Source of the DNA: Gemmatimonadota bacterium
Lineage (GTDB): Bacteria > Gemmatimonadota > Gemmatimonadetes > Gemmatimonadales > GWC2-71-9
Length of the DNA stretch: 64,000 bases
Direction: 5' to 3'
NCBI GenBank assembly: GCA_003222135.1
Contig: QHUM01000057.1
Location: 27,258 to 91,257 of the forward strand
The translations under genes and the position numbers were made by a program. Each line of letters starts with the position of its first letter. The first letter of the stretch is position 1. The notes under the pieces are model-generated. The model made no database searches. It was not told where the DNA came from and saw nothing but the letters and a program-made list of their open reading frames with translations. This document shows positions 31,420 through 40,163 of this stretch, in pieces.

Positions 31420-33885
31420 ATGACCGACGCTATCCGCAAAGGGACGCTCGATTTGAGCGCCAACGCCATCACCGTGCTCGAGCGGCGCTACCTGGTGAAG
31501 GACGACCAGGGCGCGCCGGTCGAGCAGCCCGAAGACCTGTTCTGGCGGGTCGCCCGCACCATCGCCGAGCCGGATGGCCGCTACGGCGCCTCCGCCAAGG
31601 CGGTCGAGGGCCTCGCCGAAACGTTCTTCGAGCTGATGGCCACGCGGGTGTGGATGCCGAACTCGCCCACCCTCATGAACGCCGGCCGGCCGCTGGGCCA
31701 GTTGTCGGCGTGCTTCGTGCTGCCGGTGGACGATTGCCTGTCCAACGGCCAGAGCGGCATCTACGACACGCTTCGCGCCATGGCCCTGGTGCACCAGTCG
31801 GGGGGCGGGACGGGCTTCTCGTTCTCGCGCCTCCGTCCCCAGAACGACGTGGTACGCTCCACGATGGGCGTCGCCTCCGGTCCGGTGTCGTTCATGAAGC
31901 TGTACGACGCTTCCACCGACGTGGTCAAGCAGGGGGGCACCCGCCGCGGCGCCAACATGGGCATCCTGCGGGTGGACCACCCCGACATCCTCGAGTTCAT
32001 CGCCTGCAAGGACGACCTCACGCAGGTGACGAACTTCAACATCTCGGTGGCCGTCACGGACGCGTTCATGCGGGCCGTCGAGGAGGGCACCAGCTACGCC
32101 CTGATCCACCCGCGCCACGGGGCCGTGGTCGGTCAGCTCGACGCCCGGGAGGTGTTCCGCAAGATCGTCCACGGCGCCTGGAAGACGGGGGAGCCCGGGG
32201 TGTACTTCATCGACCGGGCGAACTACTACAACCCGGTGCCGCACCTCGGGAGCTACGAGGCGACGAACCCCTGCGGCGAGCAGCCGCTGCTTCCCTACGA
32301 CGTGTGCAACCTGGGGTCGATCAACGTCGGCCTATTCGCGCGGGACGGAGACGTCGATTGGGACCGCCTGCGGACGGCGGTGCACCTGTGCACCCACTTC
32401 CTCGATAACGTGATCGACGCGAACCGCTATCCGCTCGCCGAGATCGACGCTCTCGCCAAGCGCATCCGGCGCATCGGCCTCGGCGTGATGGGCTGGGCGG
32501 ATCTGCTGGTGCAGCTCGGGCTTCCCTACAACTCCGACGAGGCGGTGGCGCTCGGCCGCAAGCTCATGGAGTTCGTAGACGAGGAGGCGAAGGTCGCGTC
32601 GGAGAAGCTGGCGGAGCAACGCGGCGTCTTCGCGGAATGGGAGCGGTCGATCTGGGGCCCGGACGCGACGTGTGCCCGCGGGCCGCAAGGCGAGCGTGTC
32701 CGCCCGATGCGCCGGCTCCGCAACTGCAATCTCACCACGGTCGCGCCCACGGGAACGATCTCGATCATCGCGGGGTGCTCCTCGGGAATCGAGCCGCTGT
32801 TCGCCGTCGCCTTCATGCGCAACCAGGCCGGCGTGCTGATGCCCGACGTCAACGTGGACTTCGTGCGCCTCGCGAAGCAGGAGGGCTGGTACTCGGACGC
32901 GCTGATGCAGCGGATCGCCGCGGCGGGCCACATCCACTTCGACGAGGTGCCCGCCAAGTGGCAGCGCGTGTTCGTGACGGCGCACGATGTGACCCCCGAA
33001 TGGCACATCCAGATGCAGGCCGCCTTCCAGGAGTTCACCGACTCGGCGATCTCGAAGACCTGCAACTTCGCCAACGACGCGACCGAGGACTACGTCGAGA
33101 AGATCTACCGCTATGCCTACAAGCTCGGCTGCAAAGGCGTGACGGTGTACCGGGACGCGTCACGCGAGATGCAGGTGCTCTCCACCGGCTCTACCGCCAA
33201 GAAAGTCAAGGAGCAGGCGACGGGAGGAGCGGGGGAAGACGGTCAGCGCGAGCTCGCCGAGGCGCTGGGCCGGGTCGCCGAGCTCGACGCGGAGCTCGAG
33301 CGCACCCGTACGCGGCTGCACGACGCCGAGGCGGAGAACCTCCAGCGCCGCGCCAAGCGTTCGCGTCCCGACCTCCTCAAGGGCTCGACGCGCCGGGTCG
33401 AGACGCCGCTCGGCACGATGTACGTCACGATCACCGAGGACGACAAGGGGCAGCCGTTCGAGGTGTTCATCTCGCTCGGCAAGGCCGGCGGTGCGCTCAT
33501 GGCGGACGTGGAGGCGATCGGCCGCCTGATCTCGCTCGCCCTGCGCTCCGGCATTCCGATGCGCGAGATCTACCGCCAGCTGCGCGGCATTTCGTCCGAC
33601 CGGGCGGTGGGTCTGGGCCCGAGCAAGGTGCTCTCGGTGCCCGATGCGATCGGCATCGCGATCGAGAAGTGGATGCAGGACAAGCAGGGCGTGCAGCAGG
33701 ATTTGCTCGGCGCGGCAGCCCCGCCCCCGCGCGAGGTGGTTCCGGAGCAGGGCGGCCCGGCGGCGCTGCGTGCGGGGGAGCCCCCCCAGGACTTCATCGG
33801 CGCCTGTCCCGACTGCGGGTCGCAGCTCGCCTTCGCCGAAGGCTGCGCCAAGTGTCACGTGTGCGGGTTCTCGGAGTGCGGCTGA
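31420..33885 (+). CDS. nrdJ: Adenosylcobalamin-dependent (class II) ribonucleotide reductase
   Basis: 821 residues. It reduces ribonucleotides to deoxyribonucleotides with a B12-generated thiyl radical, independent of oxygen. Class II features are GGGTGFSFSRLRP, STDVVKQGGTRRGANMG, the finger-loop region EATNPCGEQPLLPYDVCNLG, and LTTVAPTGTISIIAGCSSG. The C-terminal TSCPxC-like tail gives way to a zinc-ribbon CPDCGSQLAFAEGCAKCHVC. An Arg/Glu-rich coiled segment (about residues 600-650) separates the barrel from the C-terminal NrdJ domain. It is monocistronic, convergent with dapD. ATG 31420 is preceded by GAGGGACGAG. Confidence 0.95.
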   Translation: MTDAIRKGTLDLSANAITVLERRYLVKDDQGAPVEQPEDLFWRVARTIAEPDGRYGASAKAVEGLAETFFELMATRVWMPNSPTLMNAGRPLGQLSACFVLPVDDCLSNGQSGIYDTLRAMALVHQSGGGTGFSFSRLRPQNDVVRSTMGVASGPVSFMKLYDASTDVVKQGGTRRGANMGILRVDHPDILEFIACKDDLTQVTNFNISVAVTDAFMRAVEEGTSYALIHPRHGAVVGQLDAREVFRKIVHGAWKTGEPGVYFIDRANYYNPVPHLGSYEATNPCGEQPLLPYDVCNLGSINVGLFARDGDVDWDRLRTAVHLCTHFLDNVIDANRYPLAEIDALAKRIRRIGLGVMGWADLLVQLGLPYNSDEAVALGRKLMEFVDEEAKVASEKLAEQRGVFAEWERSIWGPDATCARGPQGERVRPMRRLRNCNLTTVAPTGTISIIAGCSSGIEPLFAVAFMRNQAGVLMPDVNVDFVRLAKQEGWYSDALMQRIAAAGHIHFDEVPAKWQRVFVTAHDVTPEWHIQMQAAFQEFTDSAISKTCNFANDATEDYVEKIYRYAYKLGCKGVTVYRDASREMQVLSTGSTAKKVKEQATGGAGEDGQRELAEALGRVAELDAELERTRTRLHDAEAENLQRRAKRSRPDLLKGSTRRVETPLGTMYVTITEDDKGQPFEVFISLGKAGGALMADVEAIGRLISLALRSGIPMREIYRQLRGISSDRAVGLGPSKVLSVPDAIGIAIEKWMQDKQGVQQDLLGAAAPPPREVVPEQGGPAALRAGEPPQDFIGACPDCGSQLAFAEGCAKCHVCGFSECG

Positions 33886-33919
33886 GCCGCGCTCACTTCT
33901 CGAACATCAGCTCCTTCCC

Positions 33920-34753
33920 TCATCGCAGGTCTTCCTCGAGCAGGGTCGCCGCGTCGGTTTTCTCGTCGCGGTACTTGATGATCACCGGCGTGTAGAGCGA
34001 GAGACCCCAGCGGGCAGCCGCCGCACCGGGTACGGCTCGCGCGCCGGGGACGACGACCGCCCCGACAGGAATCTCGAGCGATCCCTCGCCGGACCGTCGG
34101 TACACCTGCTCCCGCACCACGTCGTACACGGCGGTCGAGCCGGTGAGGATCGTGCCCGCGGCGAGCACGGCTCGCTGGCGCACGATCGTGCCCTCGTAGA
34201 CCCCGCACCCTCCGCCCACCAGCACCTCGTCCTCCACGATCACGGGGAGGGCGCCGACCGGCTCCAGCACGCCGCCGATCTGCGCGGCCGCCGACAGGTG
34301 CACGCGCTTCCCGATCTGCGCGCACGACCCGACGAGGACGTGGCTGTCGATCATCGTGCCTTCGTCGACGTACGCGCCGACATTCACGTACATCGGCGGC
34401 ATGCACACGACGCCGGGCGCCACGTAGGCGCCGTCGCGAATGCTCGAACCGCCGGGCACGATGCGCACCCGATCGGCGAGCGTGGTGGGTCGGAGGGGAT
34501 ACGTGTCCTTGTCGAAGAAGCGCCAGCCGGCGGCGGCCGACATCTCGACCAGCGCGCCGATCCGGAAGCCAAGCAGGATCCCGCGCTTCACCCACGTGTT
34601 GGCGCACCATGCTCCGGTCGACGTCCGCTCGGCGGCGCGAACCTCGCCCCGGGCGAGGGCGGTCCGAAACTCGGCGAACAGCGCCCGGTCGGCCTCGCCG
34701 TACCTCTGGCGCTCGCTCGCGGTGAGTGCTTCGATGCGCTCACGCAGCGACAT
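33920..34753 (-). CDS. dapD: Tetrahydrodipicolinate N-succinyltransferase
   Basis: 277 residues. It transfers succinyl from succinyl-CoA to tetrahydrodipicolinate in lysine/diaminopimelate synthesis. An N-terminal helical domain is followed by hexapeptide repeats ([59 protein letters not shown]), with [20 protein letters not shown] and the C-terminal [11 protein letters not shown]. It is the last gene of the minus-strand lysine run and overlaps dapA by 14 bases. Confidence 0.95.
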   Translation of the reverse strand: MSLRERIEALTASERQRYGEADRALFAEFRTALARGEVRAAERTSTGAWCANTWVKRGILLGFRIGALVEMSAAAGWRFFDKDTYPLRPTTLADRVRIVPGGSSIRDGAYVAPGVVCMPPMYVNVGAYVDEGTMIDSHVLVGSCAQIGKRVHLSAAAQIGGVLEPVGALPVIVEDEVLVGGGCGVYEGTIVRQRAVLAAGTILTGSTAVYDVVREQVYRRSGEGSLEIPVGAVVVPGARAVPGAAAARWGLSLYTPVIIKYRDEKTDAATLLEEDLR

Positions 34754-35663
34754 GCGCCGCGCCCTGGAGGAGGCCCAGCTCCGCGAGCGCCGCGCGCAGG
34801 CGGGCGCGCGTCTGCTCCTGAACCGGCACGAGAGGCAGGCGCAGCTGCTCGTCCAGCAGCCCGAGCGCCGCCAGCGCGGCCTTGACCGGGCCCGGGTTCG
34901 ACTCGATGAAGTTCGCCTCCATCAGGGGCAGGAGGCGGTAGTGCAGGGCGCGCGCCGCCGCCCACTCGCCGGAGAGCGCGAAGTCGGTGAGTCGCGCCAT
35001 CGCGTCGGGCACCTCGTTCGACACCACCGACACGACGCCTGCGGCGCCCAGCGCGATGAGGGGCAAGGTCATGGCGTCATCACCCGAGAGCACGCAGAAG
35101 TTCGGCGGCCGGTCGCGCAGGATCGCCATGATCTGCGCCAGATCCGCCGAGGCTTCCTTCGTGCCGACGATGTTGGCCCGTTCCCCCGCGAGGGCCAGCG
35201 TCGTGGCGGCCGTGATGTTGCACGCGGTGCGGCCCGGCACGTTGTACAGCACGACCGGAAGGTCCTCCACCGCTTCGGCAACCGCTCGGAAATGGGCCAC
35301 CAGGCCGGCTTGAGTCGGCTTGTTGTAGTAGGGCGCCACCACGAGGATCGCGTCGGCGCCGGCGCCGCGGGCGGCCCGCGCCCGCTCGATCGTGACGGCG
35401 GTTGCGTTGCTCCCCACGCCGGCGATCACCCGCGCGCGCCGCCGCGCCACGTCGACGGAGAGCGCGATGAGCCGCTCGTGCTCCCGCGGATCGAGCGTTG
35501 CCCCCTCGCCGGTGGTGCCGCACGGCACGAGGAGGCGCACGCCGCCGGCGATCTGCCGCTCGAGCAAAGCGCGGAATCGCGCCTCGTCCACCTCGCCCTT
35601 CGCGGTGAAGGGAGTCACGAGGGCGGTCCCGCATCCGCGTAGCCATTCCACGCGCAGCGTCAT
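34740..35663 (-). CDS. dapA: 4-hydroxy-tetrahydrodipicolinate synthase
   Basis: 307 residues, a class I aldolase that condenses pyruvate with aspartate semialdehyde. TIM-barrel signatures are [58 protein letters not shown], the Schiff-base lysine in [11 protein letters not shown] and [13 protein letters not shown]. It overlaps dapB by 4 bases and dapD by 14, so the order dapB-dapA-dapD is translationally coupled. Confidence 0.96.
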   Translation of the reverse strand: MTLRVEWLRGCGTALVTPFTAKGEVDEARFRALLERQIAGGVRLLVPCGTTGEGATLDPREHERLIALSVDVARRRARVIAGVGSNATAVTIERARAARGAGADAILVVAPYYNKPTQAGLVAHFRAVAEAVEDLPVVLYNVPGRTACNITAATTLALAGERANIVGTKEASADLAQIMAILRDRPPNFCVLSGDDAMTLPLIALGAAGVVSVVSNEVPDAMARLTDFALSGEWAAARALHYRLLPLMEANFIESNPGPVKAALAALGLLDEQLRLPLVPVQEQTRARLRAALAELGLLQGAAHVAA

Positions 35664-36370
35664 ACGGCCTTCCTTTCCATCGCCAGCATGTCGTCCAAAA
35701 CGTCCGCGAAGGCATACATGCCCCGCCGGCCCCCCTTCGACAGCCAGCGTGCCGCGAGCAGGGCGCCGGCGGCAAACGTCTCGCGGCTGCGGGCCGTGTG
35801 CGTCAGGAGGACCTGATCGCCCAGCGAATCGAACCCGACGCGGTGCGTGCCCGGGATATGGCCCGCTCGGGTACTAGTCAGCGGCACGTCGGACCGACCC
35901 AGCCCCCGGAGCAGGATATCCTTCAAGGCGAGCGCCGTGCCCGAGGGCGCGTCGCGCTTCGCAGCGTGGTGCGCCTCCTCAATGAACGGATCGTAGCCGG
36001 CGAGCCCGTGGAACAGCGCCGCCGACCGTGCGACGATCTGATAGAACAGGTTGACCCCGATCGAGAAGTTCGCGCCATAGATGAGCGCCGCTCCCCGCTC
36101 GTCGACGACCCGCCGCACGGCCGCCTCCCGGGCTTGCCATCCGGTCGTGCCCTCGACGAGCGGCACCCCCGCTGCCGCGCATGCATCGACGTGCGCCGGC
36201 ACCGCGTCCGCCGCCGAGAAGTCGATGGCCGCATCGTGGCCCGGCAACATGCGGGCGACGTCGGCCGTGTTGCGTGAAGTGAACACGGCGCCGATCTGAT
36301 GTCCCGCTCCGGCGGCGTGGGCCGCGGCGGCGCGTGCCATGTGGCCGAACCCGAACAGCGCGAGCTTCAT
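35660..36370 (-). CDS. dapB: 4-hydroxy-tetrahydrodipicolinate reductase
   Basis: 236 residues, an NAD(P)H-dependent reductase following DapA. It has the dinucleotide loop LFGFGHMARA, VEGTTGW, YGANFSIGVNLFY, and the active-site block EEAHHAAKRDAPSGTALAL. It is slightly shorter than the usual 250-270 residues. ATG 36370 overlaps the dapE stop by 4 bases; the much longer open frame upstream is a shadow of dapE. Confidence 0.94.
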   Translation of the reverse strand: MKLALFGFGHMARAAAAHAAGAGHQIGAVFTSRNTADVARMLPGHDAAIDFSAADAVPAHVDACAAAGVPLVEGTTGWQAREAAVRRVVDERGAALIYGANFSIGVNLFYQIVARSAALFHGLAGYDPFIEEAHHAAKRDAPSGTALALKDILLRGLGRSDVPLTSTRAGHIPGTHRVGFDSLGDQVLLTHTARSRETFAAGALLAARWLSKGGRRGMYAFADVLDDMLAMERKAV

Positions 36371-37383
36371 GGCGCACCATTCCCACCCAGCAGCGCACAT
36401 GCCAGCCGCACATACGCGTCCGCGCCGGCCGCCAGCTCCTCGAGCGAGATCCGCTCGTGGGCGGTGTGCGCATCGAGGATCGACCCCGGTCCGATGAGGA
36501 GGGGGGCGCCCCAGTTCGCCAGATGCGGAATGTCGGTCGTGAACCGGACCACGCACGTCTCGAATCCCGGCACGGTCGTAAGCCGGACGGGGTTCACGGC
36601 GGTCAGGTACTCGATGCGGGCCCGCCCCCCGACGGTCTGCTCGAGCAGCTGCTTCACGGGCGCGGCGTCCGTCACGAGACGGATCTGCAGGTCGGCCCGC
36701 GCGTCGCCCGCTACCACGTTGGGCCGCGAGCCGCCCGCGATCACGCCGATGTTCAGCGTAGTATCGCCGAAGAACGAGTCGGTCGGCCAGGGCGTGCGGC
36801 GCACGTCCGCGAGCACGTCGAGCAACGGATCGATCGCCGATCGCCCCTGCTCGGGATAGGCCGAATGGGCGGTAACGCCCTCGGTCCGCAGCGTGAGCCG
36901 GAGCGACCCCTTGGAGCCCGCGGCGAGCTTGTTGTCGGTCGGCTCGCCGTCGATCAGCCAGCGGCACTCGCGGGCGCGCGGATGGGCATTCGCGGCCCGC
37001 GCGCCCGCGCTCCCCATCTCTTCGTCCACGACGAACAGCAGCCCGATCTCATCCACGCCCTCGCCCCGGAGCCGCTCGGCCGCCGTGATCTGGGCCGCGA
37101 TGATGCCTTTGGCGTCACACGCGCCCCGCCCGCACAGAAACCCGGGCTCCTCCCGGGCCGGGAGGTGGGGCGGCACCGTGTCTAGATGCGTGGACAGCAC
37201 GACTCGAGGCGGGCGATCGGTCGTCGCCAGCACGTTGGGTCGACCCGGCGCGGCCTCGAACACCTCGACTACGTAACCCAGGTCGGCGAGGTGCGCCGCG
37301 ACGAAGCGCGCTGCCTCGGCCTCCTCGCCCGACAGGGACGGAATGTTCACGAGCCGGTGCGCCAGGGCGACGAGCGCGCTCAC
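36367..37383 (-). CDS. dapE: M20 zinc deacylase, probable succinyl-diaminopimelate desuccinylase
   Basis: 338 residues with the M20 metallopeptidase metal site: STHLDTVPPH, GRGACDAKGIIAAQ, FVVDEEMGSAGA (paired Glu), DGEPTDNKLAAGSKG, the dimerisation-domain TAHSAYPEQGRSA, and DAHTAHERIS at the end. Family members act on succinyl-DAP, acetyl-ornithine or LysW-linked lysine. Position inside lysC-dapE-dapB-dapA-dapD with a succinyltransferase favours DapE. GTG 37383 overlaps the lysC stop by 4 bases. Confidence 0.85.
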   Translation of the reverse strand: MSALVALAHRLVNIPSLSGEEAEAARFVAAHLADLGYVVEVFEAAPGRPNVLATTDRPPRVVLSTHLDTVPPHLPAREEPGFLCGRGACDAKGIIAAQITAAERLRGEGVDEIGLLFVVDEEMGSAGARAANAHPRARECRWLIDGEPTDNKLAAGSKGSLRLTLRTEGVTAHSAYPEQGRSAIDPLLDVLADVRRTPWPTDSFFGDTTLNIGVIAGGSRPNVVAGDARADLQIRLVTDAAPVKQLLEQTVGGRARIEYLTAVNPVRLTTVPGFETCVVRFTTDIPHLANWGAPLLIGPGSILDAHTAHERISLEELAAGADAYVRLACALLGGNGAP

Positions 37384-38795
37384 GATGCCGCTCGGCCGAG
37401 GGGGGCGTCGGCGTCGGCGCCGAGCGACGCGCGCTCGCGCTCGAAGCACGCTTCGTGCAACCGGCGCACCGCCTCGTGCACCCGGTCCTCCGCGACCACG
37501 AAGGTCAAATTGACCCGCGAGGCGCCCTGGGAAATCAGCGACACGTTGATGTCCTGGACCGTGGTGAAGATGCGCGCGGCGATTCCCGGCGTCGTGCGCA
37601 ACCCCTCGCCGACCACACACACGATCGCCCGGTGCGGCTCGATGCTCACGTCGCCCAGCGCGCGCAGCTCGCTCACGATGGCGGGCAGCGCGCGGGCGTC
37701 CTCCAGGGTCAGCGACACGCTGACTTCCGACGTGGTCACGACGTCCACCACCGTGCGATGGCGGTCGAACACGTCGAACAGCGCCCGCAGGAAACCATAC
37801 GCCCCCAGCATGCGGGTAGACGCGATCTGCAGCACCGTGATGCCGGTCTTGTGCGCGATGGCTTTGACGGCGCCGGGCCAGACGGCGGGCTCGGCCGCGA
37901 CCACTGTTCCGGGGTCATCGGGGGCCAGCGAATTGCAGATGCGAACCGGAATCCGCCGGGCGGTCGCCGGCTCGATCGTCTTGGGGTGCAGCACCTTGGC
38001 TCCGAAATACGCGAGTTCGGCGGCTTCGGCGTACGAGAGACGAGGAATGGGGCGTGCGCTCGGAACAACCCGTGGATCGGCGGTGAGGACGCCACTCACA
38101 TCGGTCCAGATCTGGATTTCTCGGGCGTCGAGCGCGGCACCCACCAGCGCCGCAGTATAGTCGGAGCCGCCCCGGCCGAGTGTCGTGGTGCGGCCGCTCA
38201 GGGTCGCGGCGATGTAGCCTCCCAGCACCGGGACCAGCCCGGCCCCGAGGAGCGGGGCGAGCTGGGCCTGCGTGTGGCGCTCCGTGTCGGCCGGGAGCGG
38301 CGTCGCCCTGCCGTACGCTTCGTCGGTGACGATGCAACGACGGGCATCCACGGCGCGCGCCGGCACCCCCGCCGCCGCGAGCGCCGCCGTGAGCAGGGAA
38401 CCGGACAATCGCTCGCCGTACGACACGACCTCGTCCCGCAGCGCCGCCGGGTCTCCCGCGCGCCCGGCCAACCCGTCGAGCAGGCCCGTGAGCTCGTCTC
38501 TGGCGCGGTCGAGCTCGTGTTGGAACTGCACGGCGGCGTCCCCGCGCAACAGCGAGCGTCCCACGGCGTCGTGGCGGTCGAGCTGCTCGTCCACGATGCG
38601 GCGGGCGTGGGCCATGTCGCCATGCGCTGCGGCCGCCGCGCCGCCGAACAGGGCGTCCGTCATACCGGCGAGCGCGGAGACCACGACGACGGGCTGCGGT
38701 CCCCCGAGCCGGCGCACGATGGTCACCACCCGCGTGAACGCCGCGGCATCGGCGACCGATGTGCCGCCGAACTTGAGAATCGTGACATCACTCAC
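37380..38795 (-). CDS. lysC: Aspartokinase (monofunctional, ACT-regulated)
   Basis: 471 residues. It phosphorylates aspartate at the entry to lysine, threonine and methionine synthesis. VTILKFGGTSVADAAAF opens the kinase domain, and TTTLGRGGSDYTAALVGAAL and IWTDVSGVLTADPRVV follow. Two ACT domains occupy the C-terminal 170 residues (ITVLQIASTRMLGAYGFL, AIVCVVGEGLRTTPGIAARI, INVSLISQGASRVNLTFVV), so feedback control by an amino acid, probably lysine, is expected. It heads the lysine part of the cluster, 69 bases after thrC. Confidence 0.95.
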   Translation of the reverse strand: MSDVTILKFGGTSVADAAAFTRVVTIVRRLGGPQPVVVVSALAGMTDALFGGAAAAAHGDMAHARRIVDEQLDRHDAVGRSLLRGDAAVQFQHELDRARDELTGLLDGLAGRAGDPAALRDEVVSYGERLSGSLLTAALAAAGVPARAVDARRCIVTDEAYGRATPLPADTERHTQAQLAPLLGAGLVPVLGGYIAATLSGRTTTLGRGGSDYTAALVGAALDAREIQIWTDVSGVLTADPRVVPSARPIPRLSYAEAAELAYFGAKVLHPKTIEPATARRIPVRICNSLAPDDPGTVVAAEPAVWPGAVKAIAHKTGITVLQIASTRMLGAYGFLRALFDVFDRHRTVVDVVTTSEVSVSLTLEDARALPAIVSELRALGDVSIEPHRAIVCVVGEGLRTTPGIAARIFTTVQDINVSLISQGASRVNLTFVVAEDRVHEAVRRLHEACFERERASLGADADAPLGRAAS

Positions 38796-38864
38796 GGCGG
38801 AGCACCTCAGGCCGAGGCTGTCGTTGTCTGTAAAGCACGTCCGACGAGGCGACTCGTGTCAAGC

Positions 38865-40163
38865 TCAGCGCGCGTCGCGGGAACGGAGCTCCCGCTCGAG
38901 CTCGCCCAGCGTCGGCCCGATTTCGACGGGCGGATTGGCGTGCGGGGGTCGGGGATCCGTCTGCTGGTGGTAGCGCGTCACGCTCTCCGGATCCTTGAGG
39001 AGGTGCCCCGTGAGCACCGCCACGACGCGCTGCTCCCGACCGATCACGCCGTCTCGCAGGAGCCGCCGCGCGCCGGCCACGCTGGCCGCGCTCGCGGGCT
39101 CGCACCCTACACCGGCGCCGTCCACCACCGCCTTGGCCTCGAGAATCTCCTCGTCGGTGACGGTCGTAACGACGCCGTTCGTCTCCCGAATCGCCCGCAC
39201 CGCCCGTTCGTACGACGCCGGGTTGCCGATGTTGATCGCGCTGGCCACGGTGCGCGGCTCGACGCGGTGGCGCCGCGCGAACCCCTCCTGAAAGCTCGCC
39301 GCGAACGGGGCCGCTCCCGCGGCCTGCACCGCCGCGAGCCGCGGCGTGTCGGCGATCAGCCCCCAATCGCGCGCCTCGGCGAGCGCCTTACCGAACGCGG
39401 CCGTGTTACCGAGGTTGCCCGCGGGCAGCACGATCCAGTCCGGCGCCGCCCAGTCGAGCTGCTGCAACAACTCGAACACGATCGTTTTCTGTCCCTCGAT
39501 GCGAAACGGATTGATCGAGTTGAGCAGGTACAGCTCGAGCCGCTCGCGCGCCTGCTCGGCGAGGTCGAGACACGCGTCGAAGTTGCCGCGCACGAGCAGC
39601 GTGCGCGCGCCATAGGCGATCGTCTGGGTCAGCTTGCCGAGCGCCACCTGCCCCTGCGGCACGATGACCAGGGCCGGGAGTCCAGCCAGGCTGGCGTAGG
39701 CGGCGAGCGAGGCGCCGGTGTTGCCCGTCGAGGCGCACGCCAGCGCCCTCGCGCCGACGCGGCGGGCCTGCGTGACCGCCACGGTCATGCCGCGGTCCTT
39801 GAACGATCCGGTGGGATTGAGGCCTTCGTGCTTGAGCAGGAGGCGGGGCAGCCCGGTCCACCGGCCGAGCGTGGGGCGCTCGAGCAGCGGCGTATTCCCT
39901 TCGGGGTAGCTGACGATCTCGGACGCGGCCGTCGGCAGCACCGCCTCGAGGAATCGCCACACACCTGATTCCTGCGCGCCGCCTCCCGCCCCCCGAGGCG
40001 GCACGCGGCGACCGTCGAATCGGGCCCGCAGCGCCGCGCCGGTCACGGCGGGGCGGGCGTGCAGGATCTCCAGCAGGCCCTGGCACGCGGGGCAGCGCAC
40101 CTGCGCGTCGGTCTCGGCGAGCTCGTGCCCGCAGGTGGCGCACCGCTGCCGCGTGCCGCTCAC
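38865..40163 (-). CDS. thrC: Threonine synthase
   Basis: 432 residues, a PLP enzyme that converts phosphohomoserine to threonine. It begins with a zinc-ribbon-like segment (CATCGHELAETDAQVRCPAC). The fold-type II core follows, with the PLP lysine in NPTGSFKDRGMTVAV, STGNTGASLAAYASLAG, VLPAGNLGNTAAF and the glycine-rich phosphate loop. GTG 40163 overlaps the thrA stop by 4 bases; the longer frame upstream is a thrA shadow. The N-terminal zinc segment is a feature of one of the two threonine synthase groups. Confidence 0.93.
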   Translation of the reverse strand: MSGTRQRCATCGHELAETDAQVRCPACQGLLEILHARPAVTGAALRARFDGRRVPPRGAGGGAQESGVWRFLEAVLPTAASEIVSYPEGNTPLLERPTLGRWTGLPRLLLKHEGLNPTGSFKDRGMTVAVTQARRVGARALACASTGNTGASLAAYASLAGLPALVIVPQGQVALGKLTQTIAYGARTLLVRGNFDACLDLAEQARERLELYLLNSINPFRIEGQKTIVFELLQQLDWAAPDWIVLPAGNLGNTAAFGKALAEARDWGLIADTPRLAAVQAAGAAPFAASFQEGFARRHRVEPRTVASAINIGNPASYERAVRAIRETNGVVTTVTDEEILEAKAVVDGAGVGCEPASAASVAGARRLLRDGVIGREQRVVAVLTGHLLKDPESVTRYHQQTDPRPPHANPPVEIGPTLGELERELRSRDAR